DNA of 64,000 nucleotides, taken from positions 1-64,000 of the forward strand of contig CACJML010000004.1 in NCBI GenBank assembly GCA_902594515.1, in the 5' to 3' direction. Positions 25,021 through 34,214 of the stretch are shown here, one piece after another. Under the pieces are notes generated by a model that searched no databases, was not told the DNA's origin, and was given only the letters and a program-made list of their open reading frames with translations. Source of the stretch: an uncultured SAR86 cluster bacterium. Its GTDB lineage: Bacteria; Pseudomonadota; Gammaproteobacteria; Magnimaribacterales; D2472. Each line of letters starts with the position of its first letter. Within the stretch, counting starts at the first letter, position 1. A program made the translations under genes and the position numbers.

Positions 25021-25707
25021 TTATAAAACTTTTTCTTTAAATTTATTCATGGCATCCAATACCACTTTTGCTTTTTCGCCCTTTGCATAACGCTTCGTAT
25101 TTTCATAAAAAGGGTGGCCCAAAGTTGCTAGATCGTCTGCTTTTTCAAGGGCCGTTTTCATGAGAGATTCTTCGGTAACAACCTCATCAAGGTACCCAGC
25201 CTCCACTGCATCATCCGTTGAAAAAGGCAAGCCATGCAATACAGCATTATAAAAATGCTTTTTTGAAACTCTATCCTTAAGAATTTCCATCATTTGAGTG
25301 GGTATGTCCATATTGTTGCGTACCTCATTTGCCTGACAAATATATTCTCCATTGACTCCAATTCTGTAGTCTGCACAACATAGAATAAATACTCCTAAGG
25401 CTATGCAGTGACCTGATGCTGCAACAATAACGGGTCTTGGAAATGTATAAATATCATAGAGAAGTTGATTTCCTAGTATCACCATCCTGGCTATCTTTTC
25501 TCTGTCTCCGGATGCAAATGTTTTTAGATCAAATCCTGCAGAAAACATCCCTTTTCTGCCAGTAATAACCAAGCATCCTTTGTCTCTATGTACTTGGCCA
25601 AGACATTCATAGAGGCTTTCAAGCATGTTTTGTGAAAAGACATTGGCCTTACCATCATCAAGCGTGATGATTGAAATATCATTTTGGAATTCTATTTTTG
25701 CTGTCAT
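25021..25707 (-). CDS. Enoyl-CoA hydratase/isomerase family protein
   Basis: A 228-residue crotonase-fold protein, on the short side for the family (250-290). It has the first oxyanion segment GRKGMFSAGFDLKTF and the second ASGHCIALGVFILCCADYRIG. The acids that define hydratase activity are not obvious in the region after CADYRIG, so it may be an isomerase, a hydrolase or another member. It differs clearly from the ECH1-like gene at 10.2 kb. It follows the DUF952 lipoprotein gene by ten bases in the same leftward cluster. Confidence 0.8.
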   Translation of the reverse strand: MTAKIEFQNDISIITLDDGKANVFSQNMLESLYECLGQVHRDKGCLVITGRKGMFSAGFDLKTFASGDREKIARMVILGNQLLYDIYTFPRPVIVAASGHCIALGVFILCCADYRIGVNGEYICQANEVRNNMDIPTQMMEILKDRVSKKHFYNAVLHGLPFSTDDAVEAGYLDEVVTEESLMKTALEKADDLATLGHPFYENTKRYAKGEKAKVVLDAMNKFKEKVL

Positions 25708-25717
25708 ATTTTCTCAG

Positions 25718-26176
25718 TTATAAATTATTTTCTGCCTCGAGAATTATCTCATCGGGCAAACTAAATGCATCTCTCTTAATTTCCCACTTATTTATAATCT
25801 TTTCAACTTTTAGGGTGCTATACAAGTGAGGAAATTCACCAGTCCTCTCTCCTGCTGGGACTGCTTTCTCGAAAATAATTTCATCATTAAAATCCTGTGT
25901 ATTGATTTGCAAAAGAATCAAAGAGTCAAAATCATCAAAATAAAAGGCCAGTGTACCCGCTAATTGTTGTGCAGTTGATAAGTGAATGAAGCCATCCTTG
26001 CGGTCGAGAGCAGTCTCAATTTCACCTAATGCTTCTGCATCTGTCCATTCGCTGATAGTTAGTATTTTATAAACTTGTTTATTCATATTTTTGTCTCTAT
26101 CAAAGGAGCATGCCATTAACAATATGCTGCTCAAAGTAAGCAAAAGCATTTTTGACTTAAATTTCAGGATTCTCAT
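25718..26176 (-). CDS. DUF952-family lipoprotein
   Basis: A 152-residue protein with an N-terminal lipoprotein signal (hydrophobic run ending LSSILLMACS, Cys at about residue 23) joined to a DUF952 domain: YKILTISEWTDAEALG, DGFIHLSTAQQLAGTLAFYF, 'LILLQINTQDF' and GEFPHLYSTLKVEKI. DUF952 proteins are usually short cytoplasmic proteins related to ADP-ribosyl-handling folds, function unknown; a lipoprotein version is unusual. I chose ATG 26176 over an upstream TTG. Divergent from the di-iron hydroxylase gene with a 32-base gap. Confidence 0.75.
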   Translation of the reverse strand: MRILKFKSKMLLLTLSSILLMACSFDRDKNMNKQVYKILTISEWTDAEALGEIETALDRKDGFIHLSTAQQLAGTLAFYFDDFDSLILLQINTQDFNDEIIFEKAVPAGERTGEFPHLYSTLKVEKIINKWEIKRDAFSLPDEIILEAENNL

Positions 26177-26208
26177 AAAACTCAATAATAATTAGTATAA
26201 TTTCGATC

Positions 26209-27417
26209 ATGGATTATGTGCCATATGCAGTTCCGTTTTTTTTGTTAGCCATTTTGGTAGAACTTACCTATGGTTTTTTAAAACAGAATAATACCTACAG
26301 GCTTAATGATGCGATCTCAAGCTTATTTATGGGATCCCTTCGTACAGCTAATAAACTTATCTTTATCGGCGTGGGCGGATATGTATTTTACTTAATTGAA
26401 ACAAACCTTTCGCTTTGGCGGATGGATGGAAGTTCGGTCTTTACCTGGATTTTTGCTTTTATAGTCTATGATTTTTTTTATTACTGGTTTCACCGTATTA
26501 GTCACGAACGCCAAATTTTTTGGGCTTCACATGTTGCTCATCATCAAAGCGAGGATTACAACCTGAGCACTGCTCTAAGACAAACGGGGACAGGTGCCTT
26601 ACTGACCTGGGTCTTTTACATACCTGTTTTCTTGATGGGTGTGCCTTCATATGTATTTGTTAGTGTTGCATCATTAAACCTGATTTATCAATTTTGGGTT
26701 CATAGTGAACACATTCCAAAACTTGGGTTCTATGAATGGGTTTTTGTGACACCCTCAAATCATCGTGTTCATCATGCTCAAAATGACGAATATATAGATA
26801 AAAACTATGGCGGTGTTTTTATCATTTGGGACAGAATGTTCGGGACCTTTAAAGAAGAGGACACCAAAATTCCTTGCATCTATGGAATAAGGGGCCCTAT
26901 TAGAACCTTTAATCCGATTTGGGCAAATTTACATATTTATGTTCAGATGTTGAAAGATATTTGGAACTCTAAATCATTAAGAGATAAACTCTATGTCCCC
27001 TTTGCACGAACGGGCTGGCGCCCAAGCTCGTTGGAGAATGATACTTTCAAAGACGACTTTGATCCAAATTTATTTAAAAAATATGATCCACAGTCGTCAA
27101 AAAAAATTAAGTTCTATGCTTTTCTTCAGTTTATAGTCCTAAGTTTTGTTGGGCTCATAGTTCTTGAGTCAGGCATATTTGAATATTCCGAATTATGCAT
27201 AATTATCGGAATGATGGCATTCACAATGTTTTGTACTGCCGCCTGGTTAGACGGGAAAAATGCATACAAATCTGAATCACTTAGATTGATAGTGCTACTA
27301 GTGCTTGGAGTATATGCGTTAAGCAATCCTCTTACCTACCAGCTGGCCCTAGGTTTATTAATTTATGTAGCCTTGAACCTTTTTGCATTGCCGATCCTAA
27401 AGCCATCGATTAATTAA
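26209..27417 (+). CDS. Sterol desaturase/fatty acid hydroxylase family membrane protein
   Basis: A 402-residue integral membrane di-iron enzyme with helices at both ends. The histidine clusters are complete: HRISH (95-99), HVAHH (108-112), HSEH (165-168) and NHRVHH (184-189). The arrangement and the longer C-terminal membrane part (three to four extra helices after residue 300) resemble alkylglycerol monooxygenase (TMEM195) relatives more than short hydroxylases, suggesting ether-lipid or fatty-acid oxidation. That is inference from architecture. The GH3 gene follows four bases later. Confidence 0.85.
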   Translation: MDYVPYAVPFFLLAILVELTYGFLKQNNTYRLNDAISSLFMGSLRTANKLIFIGVGGYVFYLIETNLSLWRMDGSSVFTWIFAFIVYDFFYYWFHRISHERQIFWASHVAHHQSEDYNLSTALRQTGTGALLTWVFYIPVFLMGVPSYVFVSVASLNLIYQFWVHSEHIPKLGFYEWVFVTPSNHRVHHAQNDEYIDKNYGGVFIIWDRMFGTFKEEDTKIPCIYGIRGPIRTFNPIWANLHIYVQMLKDIWNSKSLRDKLYVPFARTGWRPSSLENDTFKDDFDPNLFKKYDPQSSKKIKFYAFLQFIVLSFVGLIVLESGIFEYSELCIIIGMMAFTMFCTAAWLDGKNAYKSESLRLIVLLVLGVYALSNPLTYQLALGLLIYVALNLFALPILKPSIN

Positions 27418-27421
27418 GATC

Positions 27422-29347
27422 ATGAGGTCATCTGTTTTAAGCAGAATTTTCTTAATATTACTTTTCATAATTAGCGTTTTGATTGTTAATTTTATTTTTT
27501 CTCCAATTGAGAGACTAAATTACATAATGAAATTGGGGCCTGAAGTAAAAACGCTTTATATCGATGGCATGTCATTTAGGGATCTTAATAAAAATAATCA
27601 ACTTGATCGATACGAAGACTATAGGCTTGATACTACTCATCGAGTAGAGGACTTATTATCGCAAATGACCCTTGAAGAAAAAGTAGGAATGCTTTTCCAT
27701 CCCCCTGTAACAATAAACCCTGACTGGATGTTTAGGCTATATTCATTATTTGTAGATGGAGGCAAACTGACCGAAAGTGAAATCATCAATCAGCACATCA
27801 ATCACTTTAATTTATACGGCAATCCAAAACCAGAAAAACTTGCAATAAGATTAAATAAGATTCAAAAAATAGCCTCGAGATCAAGACTGGGTATTCCCGT
27901 AACCATAAGTTCAGATCCCATTCATGAAGTGCCTAACGGAGGGGGCGTAGCGTCTTTTTCTTTGGACGGGTTTTCTAAATGGCCCTCTCAGCTAGGCCTT
28001 GCTGCCTCTCAAGATCCTGGCCTTGTAAAACAATTTGCAGAAATAGCTAGAGAAGAATATCTTGCTGTTGGGATAAGAACAGCTCTGCACCCAATGGCAG
28101 ATCTAGCAACTGAACCTAGGTGGGCAAGAAACTTTGGTACGTTTGGTTCTGATAATGCTTTAAGTTCAAAACTAACCATGGCATACATGGATGGATTTCA
28201 GGGTGAAATTATTGATTCACAGAGTGTCATGACCATGGTGAAACACTTTCCTGGCGGTGGGCCTCAAGAAAATGGGTTGGATCCTCACCTCTTTTCTGGA
28301 AGGAATCAAGTTTATCCTGGAAACATGTTTGATTATCATGTTAAACCTTTTGCTGATGCCATTAATAATAACCTTGCCGTCATCATGCCTTACTATGGCA
28401 TTACTGTTGATCAAACTGCTGAAAATGTTGCTATTGGTTTTAATAAAGATCTTTTATCAACATTGCTAAGAGATGAACTAGGTTTTGATGGTGTTATTTG
28501 TTCTGATTGGGGAATCATTAATGGTCGACATTGGGGTGTTGACAGTTTGTCGATAGAAGAACGCTATGTTAAGGCCATAGATGCAGGGATTGATCAGTTT
28601 GGGGGAGAAAAGGATACAAAAATAGTAATAGAACTATTGGAAAAAAACCTAATTTCAGTTTCCAGAATAGATGATTCAGTAAGAAGAATTCTTAAAAATA
28701 AGTTTAGCCTAGGCCTGTTCGAAAACCCTTACGTGGAAGTAGATCTGGTAAAGGATAGTGTGAACACTGATCGGAATATCAAACTGGGCCGAGAGGCTCA
28801 AAAAAAGTCTATGGTTCTTCTAAAAAATGATTCGATCTTACCCTTAAAAAAAAATATCAATATCTTTCTTGATGGATTCAAAACTAAAGATCTCTCATAT
28901 GGCAATGTTGTTGATAACATTGAAAGTGCAGACGTAATAGTTTCATACCTTCATACTGTTTTTAATGGAAATCAACCTTCTGGAATAAATAGATTGGTCG
29001 ACAATGTATTGAGTACTATTTTCCCAAATCAAGATCTTAATTTTAATCCAGAGATCATTAATAAATTAGACTCCTTTGCTAAAGAAAAGCCGACTATTGT
29101 GATTGTCGACTTAAATCGTCCTGCGATTCTAAACAGAATAAATGAAATGAGCTCAGGCTTATTAGCTACATTTGGGGTCGATGAGGAGGTAATTTTTGAG
29201 ATTCTTTTTGGGTATCATGCACCAAATGGAAAACTGCCCTTTGAAATACCTTCATCAATGGATGAGGTTAGAAATCAATTTGAAGATGTTCCTGATGATA
29301 CTAAAAACCCCACATTCAAAGCTGGATTTGGTTTAACGTACAAATAG
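27422..29347 (+). CDS. Glycoside hydrolase family 3 protein (beta-glucosidase-like)
   Basis: A 641-residue GH3 enzyme. An N-terminal hydrophobic segment (about 8-27) should anchor or export it. Residues 54-65 form an EF-hand-like DLNKNNQLDRYED calcium loop common in exported GH3 proteins. 'EPRWARNFGTFGSD', KHFPGGGPQ (274-282) and the nucleophile Asp362 in VICSDWGI are typical of the family, and a C-terminal alpha/beta sandwich starts near residue 460. Expected to cleave beta-linked glucosides or related sugars in the periplasm. It follows the hydroxylase gene at four bases and is probably co-transcribed. Confidence 0.88.
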   Translation: MRSSVLSRIFLILLFIISVLIVNFIFSPIERLNYIMKLGPEVKTLYIDGMSFRDLNKNNQLDRYEDYRLDTTHRVEDLLSQMTLEEKVGMLFHPPVTINPDWMFRLYSLFVDGGKLTESEIINQHINHFNLYGNPKPEKLAIRLNKIQKIASRSRLGIPVTISSDPIHEVPNGGGVASFSLDGFSKWPSQLGLAASQDPGLVKQFAEIAREEYLAVGIRTALHPMADLATEPRWARNFGTFGSDNALSSKLTMAYMDGFQGEIIDSQSVMTMVKHFPGGGPQENGLDPHLFSGRNQVYPGNMFDYHVKPFADAINNNLAVIMPYYGITVDQTAENVAIGFNKDLLSTLLRDELGFDGVICSDWGIINGRHWGVDSLSIEERYVKAIDAGIDQFGGEKDTKIVIELLEKNLISVSRIDDSVRRILKNKFSLGLFENPYVEVDLVKDSVNTDRNIKLGREAQKKSMVLLKNDSILPLKKNINIFLDGFKTKDLSYGNVVDNIESADVIVSYLHTVFNGNQPSGINRLVDNVLSTIFPNQDLNFNPEIINKLDSFAKEKPTIVIVDLNRPAILNRINEMSSGLLATFGVDEEVIFEILFGYHAPNGKLPFEIPSSMDEVRNQFEDVPDDTKNPTFKAGFGLTYK

Positions 29348-29361
29348 TTTTTTGAGATAAA

Positions 29362-32169
29362 TTATTGTAATGCACTCCAGCTAAAGAACTCTGTCTTTTT
29401 AAAGTCATCTCCTTTAAGCTGAATCAAAACGTTCATAAAATTCCCATCAAATACTATTGAGTTCATTAAACTGACTAAATCTTCCTTAGAGGATTGAGAA
29501 ATGTATCTTTTCATTCTGTCGCTGGTATCAAAATTATAATTACCCTGCTCCCAATCATAAACAAAGTTGCCTGACTCAATGTATACATTTTCAGGCTTTT
29601 GATTCATTTCGTCTAACAAAGCTTTAATGGTTCCATCAACTGTTTTCTTATCAATTTTTTCTAAAGCAAGAGCAAATCCATATTGAAAATCAATAATTTT
29701 TTCTTTTAAGCTCTGCAGATTAGTATTATCACTAATAATAATCATAGAAATTGCAGGGTACTCTCTTACCTCGCTTTCATTACTGAATACTACATATCCT
29801 ACCTGCTGATCTGTCCTCAATGCATTGAAAAAAGTTGGTCCAAGAAGTTTATTTACTATTGTAAATTCACTAAGAACCTTCAGTGACTTTTCTGGATAAA
29901 TGTACATATCCACAATACCAACACCATCTCTTGGAATGTTCACCTTTTTCATTCTTGATGTTCCAACTTTTACATTAAAGTTATCCTCTTTAATAATTGG
30001 CACTTTTTGGGAAGTCTCACCAAAAATATTTCTAGCATTTTGCGCAAATGAAGTCATGGATTCAGGCGCAAATAGTCCATGACCATATATATCAATGTAT
30101 ATAGAGCTCTTAAGAGCCTTTTGAAAAGAAAGAACGTTCGCAAAACTTGCATTATTTATGGCATTCATTATTTGTTTTTTTGAATAAATGTTGCCCGACT
30201 GTTTAAGGGTATTGTCGGTATACCAGTCTAATTGATCTGAAATATCTTGCTCATCAAAGCCGTCATAGAAATCTTTAAGCAACTTTACTGCATTATTGAA
30301 CATAAATTCTTTTGGTTGAAAATCATCAAACTTTTCCAAGATTTTAGTTGCATAATCAATCTGTTTGCTACTTCTGCCATATAGACGAAAAACCAAGTTA
30401 CCCTCATCATTTGGAGAAGGATCTATTGCGATGCCTCTCTTAAATGCTCTTTGATAAAGGCTTCTGTTGTTGTTCAAAAACATTATTGTTAGTAATCCAG
30501 ATGAAATAAGGTTATCAACGGTGGACATAGGTAGATCTGAAATCAGGCCCACCTGCAATGTTGATTCGCGACCCTTAAAATACTGTGTGTGAGAAAGGTA
30601 GGCTTGAACTCCATCATCGGAATAAACCTTCTTAGGTGACTTATAATCTGCAAGCGCAAGGCCGAGCGATTGCTCATCGTCATCTTCAATGACTTCTGGA
30701 TTTGGGATAGCTAGAGCTAAGGATGTGTTACTCCATTCTTGGAAGCTCTCTTTAGAGATATCTTCTACTCTATATCCTCCATCAGCAAATTGTAGATTCT
30801 GATCTGTTACCTCATCTGGGCTCACATGATAGATCCTAATATTTTCAGAGTTCATCTGATTCAATACTGATCTGACTAACTCTGGGCTGAAATTCTCGGT
30901 AACATATTCACTATCAATAATATGTTTAGGCTCAATATCATAAACTCTTAAACTTAGGCTTATTGCGAGAGACAGCGGAGTTTGCGGAGTATAGTTTTCA
31001 AAAGCAATCTGATTAATTGATTTTAATTCATTGAAATGATCTTCTACGATTCCTTCCTTATTAATTAAATTAATGTAAGAAAAGACTGATGAAATAATAT
31101 CATCCTTATTATTCTGACCTTTATCGGTAAGTGTAAATTCTAAGAAAATTGAGCCATCATGTGCCCAAGCATCAGGACTAAAGACTGCAGCGCCTGATTG
31201 AATATACCCATTTTCTGTTAGAGATCCCATAAGGGTTCCCTCTTCTTGGGAATTAAAAAGTTTTTCTAGATATTCGTTAGGTTTTTGACGCCAGTTTGAT
31301 GAATTATTTTGCATCGGGAACTCGAGAACAAGGCCAGGAGACTTAACCTTGCTTTTGATATAAATGTTCTTTTTAAGATTTTCTGGAAGATAAGCTTTTG
31401 CATCAATAAGGTCACGGGATGCATTTGTATTTTTTATGCTCCCAAAATATTTTTTAGCCATTCGCTTCAATTTTCTTGGTGACTCATTGCCCACCAAAAT
31501 AAGCTTCATTATGTTCGCTGAGTAGTAACGCTTATGAAATTCTCTTAGCGACTGAAGTAAGGTTTCTTTTTCAGATGAAAGTGTCTCTTTATTTCCAACA
31601 CCAAGGAGAGTCTTGGGATGATTTAGGTTTCCAGTCATTGCTGCCGTTCTTTGTCTAATAAATGCCTCAGACTGCCTGCGAAGAAGCCATTCTGAGTTGA
31701 CTGCATTAATCTCTTTTTCAACCATTGTTCCATCGAACAAAGGAGACTTTATTGCAGCTGAAAGCCTATCAAGTGCATCTTCAAATTTATCACTGTTGAT
31801 TGAAAACAAGTATGTTGTTTGTTGATCTGCAGTAAAGGCATTTGTCTCTCCGCCATTCTCACTTATAAATTGCATGTATTCATTTGGATCTTTATATTTA
31901 TCTGAGCCCATAAAGATCATGTGTTCTAAGAAATGGGCTATGCCTTGTGCGCTAGCTGGATCTTGGTATGCGCCCACACCTACGCTCAAGGTCGCCGCAG
32001 AAGTGGCAAGATTTTCATCACTAATTGTAATAACCTCTAGGCCGTTATCCAATTCAAAAACCTCATAAGATCTTGGGTCTGCAGGGCTTTTATTAATAGT
32101 ATTTGCATTTAAAAATATAGGTGCGGTTAGAAATACTATAAGAAAAAGAAAGAGACGTCTGATATGCAT
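29362..32169 (-). CDS. Insulinase-family (M16) zinc metallopeptidase, pitrilysin-like
   Basis: A 935-residue periplasmic peptidase with a signal peptide (about 1-22). The inverted zinc motif is HFLEH at 79-83 with the third ligand Glu160 in INAVNSEW, exactly the 77-residue spacing of E. coli pitrilysin. Four M16 half-domains fit the length, with R/Y substrate-binding near 'RTDQQVGYVVFS'. It would degrade peptides. Upstream, a perfect 20-bp palindrome overlaps the likely -10 element, so the gene is probably under a dedicated repressor or activator. Confidence 0.93.
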   Translation of the reverse strand: MHIRRLFLFLIVFLTAPIFLNANTINKSPADPRSYEVFELDNGLEVITISDENLATSAATLSVGVGAYQDPASAQGIAHFLEHMIFMGSDKYKDPNEYMQFISENGGETNAFTADQQTTYLFSINSDKFEDALDRLSAAIKSPLFDGTMVEKEINAVNSEWLLRRQSEAFIRQRTAAMTGNLNHPKTLLGVGNKETLSSEKETLLQSLREFHKRYYSANIMKLILVGNESPRKLKRMAKKYFGSIKNTNASRDLIDAKAYLPENLKKNIYIKSKVKSPGLVLEFPMQNNSSNWRQKPNEYLEKLFNSQEEGTLMGSLTENGYIQSGAAVFSPDAWAHDGSIFLEFTLTDKGQNNKDDIISSVFSYINLINKEGIVEDHFNELKSINQIAFENYTPQTPLSLAISLSLRVYDIEPKHIIDSEYVTENFSPELVRSVLNQMNSENIRIYHVSPDEVTDQNLQFADGGYRVEDISKESFQEWSNTSLALAIPNPEVIEDDDEQSLGLALADYKSPKKVYSDDGVQAYLSHTQYFKGRESTLQVGLISDLPMSTVDNLISSGLLTIMFLNNNRSLYQRAFKRGIAIDPSPNDEGNLVFRLYGRSSKQIDYATKILEKFDDFQPKEFMFNNAVKLLKDFYDGFDEQDISDQLDWYTDNTLKQSGNIYSKKQIMNAINNASFANVLSFQKALKSSIYIDIYGHGLFAPESMTSFAQNARNIFGETSQKVPIIKEDNFNVKVGTSRMKKVNIPRDGVGIVDMYIYPEKSLKVLSEFTIVNKLLGPTFFNALRTDQQVGYVVFSNESEVREYPAISMIIISDNTNLQSLKEKIIDFQYGFALALEKIDKKTVDGTIKALLDEMNQKPENVYIESGNFVYDWEQGNYNFDTSDRMKRYISQSSKEDLVSLMNSIVFDGNFMNVLIQLKGDDFKKTEFFSWSALQ

Positions 32170-32188
32170 AAAATTAACTCATATTTAT

Positions 32189-32208
32189 ATGTAAAGTATA
32201 CTTTACAT
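32189..32208. promoter_or_regulatory. 20-bp perfect palindrome, TyrR-box-like operator
   Basis: The sequence ATGTAAAGTATACTTTACAT is a perfect inverted repeat 20 bases before the M16 peptidase start. The inner 18 bases fit TGTAAA-N6-TTTACA, the consensus I know for TyrR boxes. On the minus strand a TATACT lies inside the palindrome with TTTTGA 17 bases upstream, so the site would cover the -10 region, as expected of a repressor operator. No TyrR gene is in the window; the regulator is unknown. Confidence 0.6.
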
Positions 32209-32236
32209 TATTTATAATCAAAATAAACAATAAACT

Positions 32237-33076
32237 TTAGTTATGTTGAATAAATAAAGTAGGAACATTATGCACATTGCTTTTAACAGTCATTACAAGT
32301 GTTCCTTCTTTAACGCCCTTCTTGATCTGTGTTACATCCACTCCATGCGATATTAATCTTTTTCGTGCTGCCTCGATATCCTTAACATTCCAAGCCAACC
32401 CCCAAAGAATGTCTTTTGGTTCATTGTCATTTTGTTCTTCTATTACCTCAATGGTTGTTTTGTTTAATCTAAAGAAAAGCATGCGCTTTTGCCAATGCTC
32501 TACGAATTTATCTAATGCAAGCCTGATGTTGAATATATCTCTATAAGTTTTAATAAAGCCTTCTGCATCGTTGGTACTTATAACAACATGATCTAATCGG
32601 TGAACTGATGAATCTGCATATTTTTTAGCCTTAGCCAGTTTGCCTCCGGTATGCTCAATGATGAATGAGAATAATCCCCTTGAAAGCTCTGGCACTAAGA
32701 ATTGATTTATCCAAGTTCTCTTTTCTCCCGTTTCGAAGTTTGTGCCTTCGCCTAGAGATGCATCAGCCAAGTTAATTGAATTTTTCTGCATGATGTTCCT
32801 AAATTGATTCATGTCCGAAGTTCCGAAGACAATACCGTTTAGTCCCTCGCCGCTGTTTGCAAGCATGTGCTTAATAAGGTCAGCACCAACCCCTTCACCA
32901 CCAGCAGCGAGTAATTCAAGGTAGGTGTTTTGGAAATTAAAAAGGGTGTTTTTGGTCCCAAATTCTTTATGCTCCCCCTTCCAAACAGGAGGGTTGCCAA
33001 GGATCATTTCATAACTTTTTGATGCTTCATCTAGATCTTCAACTGCAATAATTACATGATCAACTGAATCTAACAT
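32237..33076 (-). CDS. Glyoxalase-like (VOC) domain protein
   Basis: A 279-residue protein with two vicinal-oxygen-chelate modules, beginning LDSVDHVIIAVEDLDEASKSY and again at about residue 155 with 'VHRLDHVVISTNDAEGFIKTY'. This resembles the 'glyoxalase-like' PF13468 group rather than canonical glyoxalase I. Substrate unknown. I chose ATG 33076 because the longer frame starts with TTG inside the preceding gene. It is the last gene of the leftward block DUF5665-PepSY-outer-membrane protein-VOC, separated by ten bases. Confidence 0.75.
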   Translation of the reverse strand: MLDSVDHVIIAVEDLDEASKSYEMILGNPPVWKGEHKEFGTKNTLFNFQNTYLELLAAGGEGVGADLIKHMLANSGEGLNGIVFGTSDMNQFRNIMQKNSINLADASLGEGTNFETGEKRTWINQFLVPELSRGLFSFIIEHTGGKLAKAKKYADSSVHRLDHVVISTNDAEGFIKTYRDIFNIRLALDKFVEHWQKRMLFFRLNKTTIEVIEEQNDNEPKDILWGLAWNVKDIEAARKRLISHGVDVTQIKKGVKEGTLVMTVKSNVHNVPTLFIQHN

Positions 33077-33086
33077 CGAAAGGGGT

Positions 33087-34205
33087 TTATAGATTTTTTT
33101 GATAACCAAAAATAACTTTGTAATCTGTTTTCATCTGCAGGTTATTTTTGTCCTGATCAATTGGAAAGATGACTTCTAAACCGAACCTATGATTGTCGCT
33201 TGAAAATATTGAAGTGAGCAGGTTAACCCCAAAAGCAAAGTAAACATTAAGACCACCATAATTTCTCGGATCTGCAGTTTGTACTGGCGCAGATATTAAG
33301 ATGTTTCTTCCCGAAATTTTATCTTGATGTATTGTGTTTAACCTCGATGATATTGACACAGATTTGCTTAGGGGCATTTGTACCCATGAGTTAAATTCTG
33401 CCTTATCTCCAAAAGCCCAGACTTTGTCATTAATAACAGTTTTGTTCCTAATCTGGTTACCCCAAACCATGCCGTTTTTAAATGTTCTGACATTGGTTAG
33501 TCCTAATATCACTGATGTTGCATCATCACCAGGCTGCATCCCATAAGGCAATATCATATCCATCCTTTGGTTCATTGGGGTTAGCACTATGTCCTTTGAG
33601 GTATTTTCTCCAATTGACTGCTGAAGGCCTGTTTCTAGATGCCACCTTGAACTCATGCTTTGGTTAAATCTATAAAGCAGGCTTACAGATAAGTCAGATA
33701 AATCACTTGATGAGGTTTTAAACTTTCCAATGAAGTCCCTGTTCATCATTGGCTTAAATGTTTTTAGGTCCATGCTTTTAGACATGTACATGGCCATGGC
33801 CATTAAAGTTATATTTTCGGATGGGGAGTACATTCCTCCCAACATGGTCATTTGCATGTTCATTTCTTTGGGCACCACAGACAGATTTGCCGGCATGTTT
33901 GAAACGGAGTTTGGCAAATTTATGATTGCCTGTTCTCTAATATCTTTTCCATCGAGCAGGTTGCCATTCATATTCATATATTCTTGCCTCAAAGAGAGCA
34001 TGAATCTACTGTGATGCATGTCTCCCATTATTCCAATGGGTGCATGATCAGAAGCGCTCATCATTTTATGATGATGCATGTGTTGGTGTGCCATTTTCTT
34101 TTCTTCAGATAACTTGCTGAGCAATGGCTCACACATTTCGCAAACCGAATAAGTGCCAACACTCATGAGCAATATGGCCAAAAGTAAATATTTTTTTCTA
34201 ATCAT
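33087..34205 (-). CDS. Outer-membrane beta-barrel protein of the copper-cluster 'transporter' family
   Basis: A 372-residue exported protein with a signal peptide and then a His/Met-rich stretch (about 40-66: MAHQHMHHHKMM and GIMGDMHHSRF). The alternating barrel strands contain 'ENITLMAMAMYMSKSM', 'ISAPVQTADPRNYGG' and a final 'DYKVIFGYQKNL' ending without a terminal aromatic. This matches a family I know from copper-resistance gene neighbourhoods ('MGDHMHxxGEW...SYRYM'); the family name is from memory. The metal link is inferred from composition and the PepSY and MerC neighbours. ATG 34205 follows GAGGTGA. Confidence 0.72.
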   Translation of the reverse strand: MIRKKYLLLAILLMSVGTYSVCEMCEPLLSKLSEEKKMAHQHMHHHKMMSASDHAPIGIMGDMHHSRFMLSLRQEYMNMNGNLLDGKDIREQAIINLPNSVSNMPANLSVVPKEMNMQMTMLGGMYSPSENITLMAMAMYMSKSMDLKTFKPMMNRDFIGKFKTSSSDLSDLSVSLLYRFNQSMSSRWHLETGLQQSIGENTSKDIVLTPMNQRMDMILPYGMQPGDDATSVILGLTNVRTFKNGMVWGNQIRNKTVINDKVWAFGDKAEFNSWVQMPLSKSVSISSRLNTIHQDKISGRNILISAPVQTADPRNYGGLNVYFAFGVNLLTSIFSSDNHRFGLEVIFPIDQDKNNLQMKTDYKVIFGYQKNL

Positions 34206-34214
34206 CAATTCACC

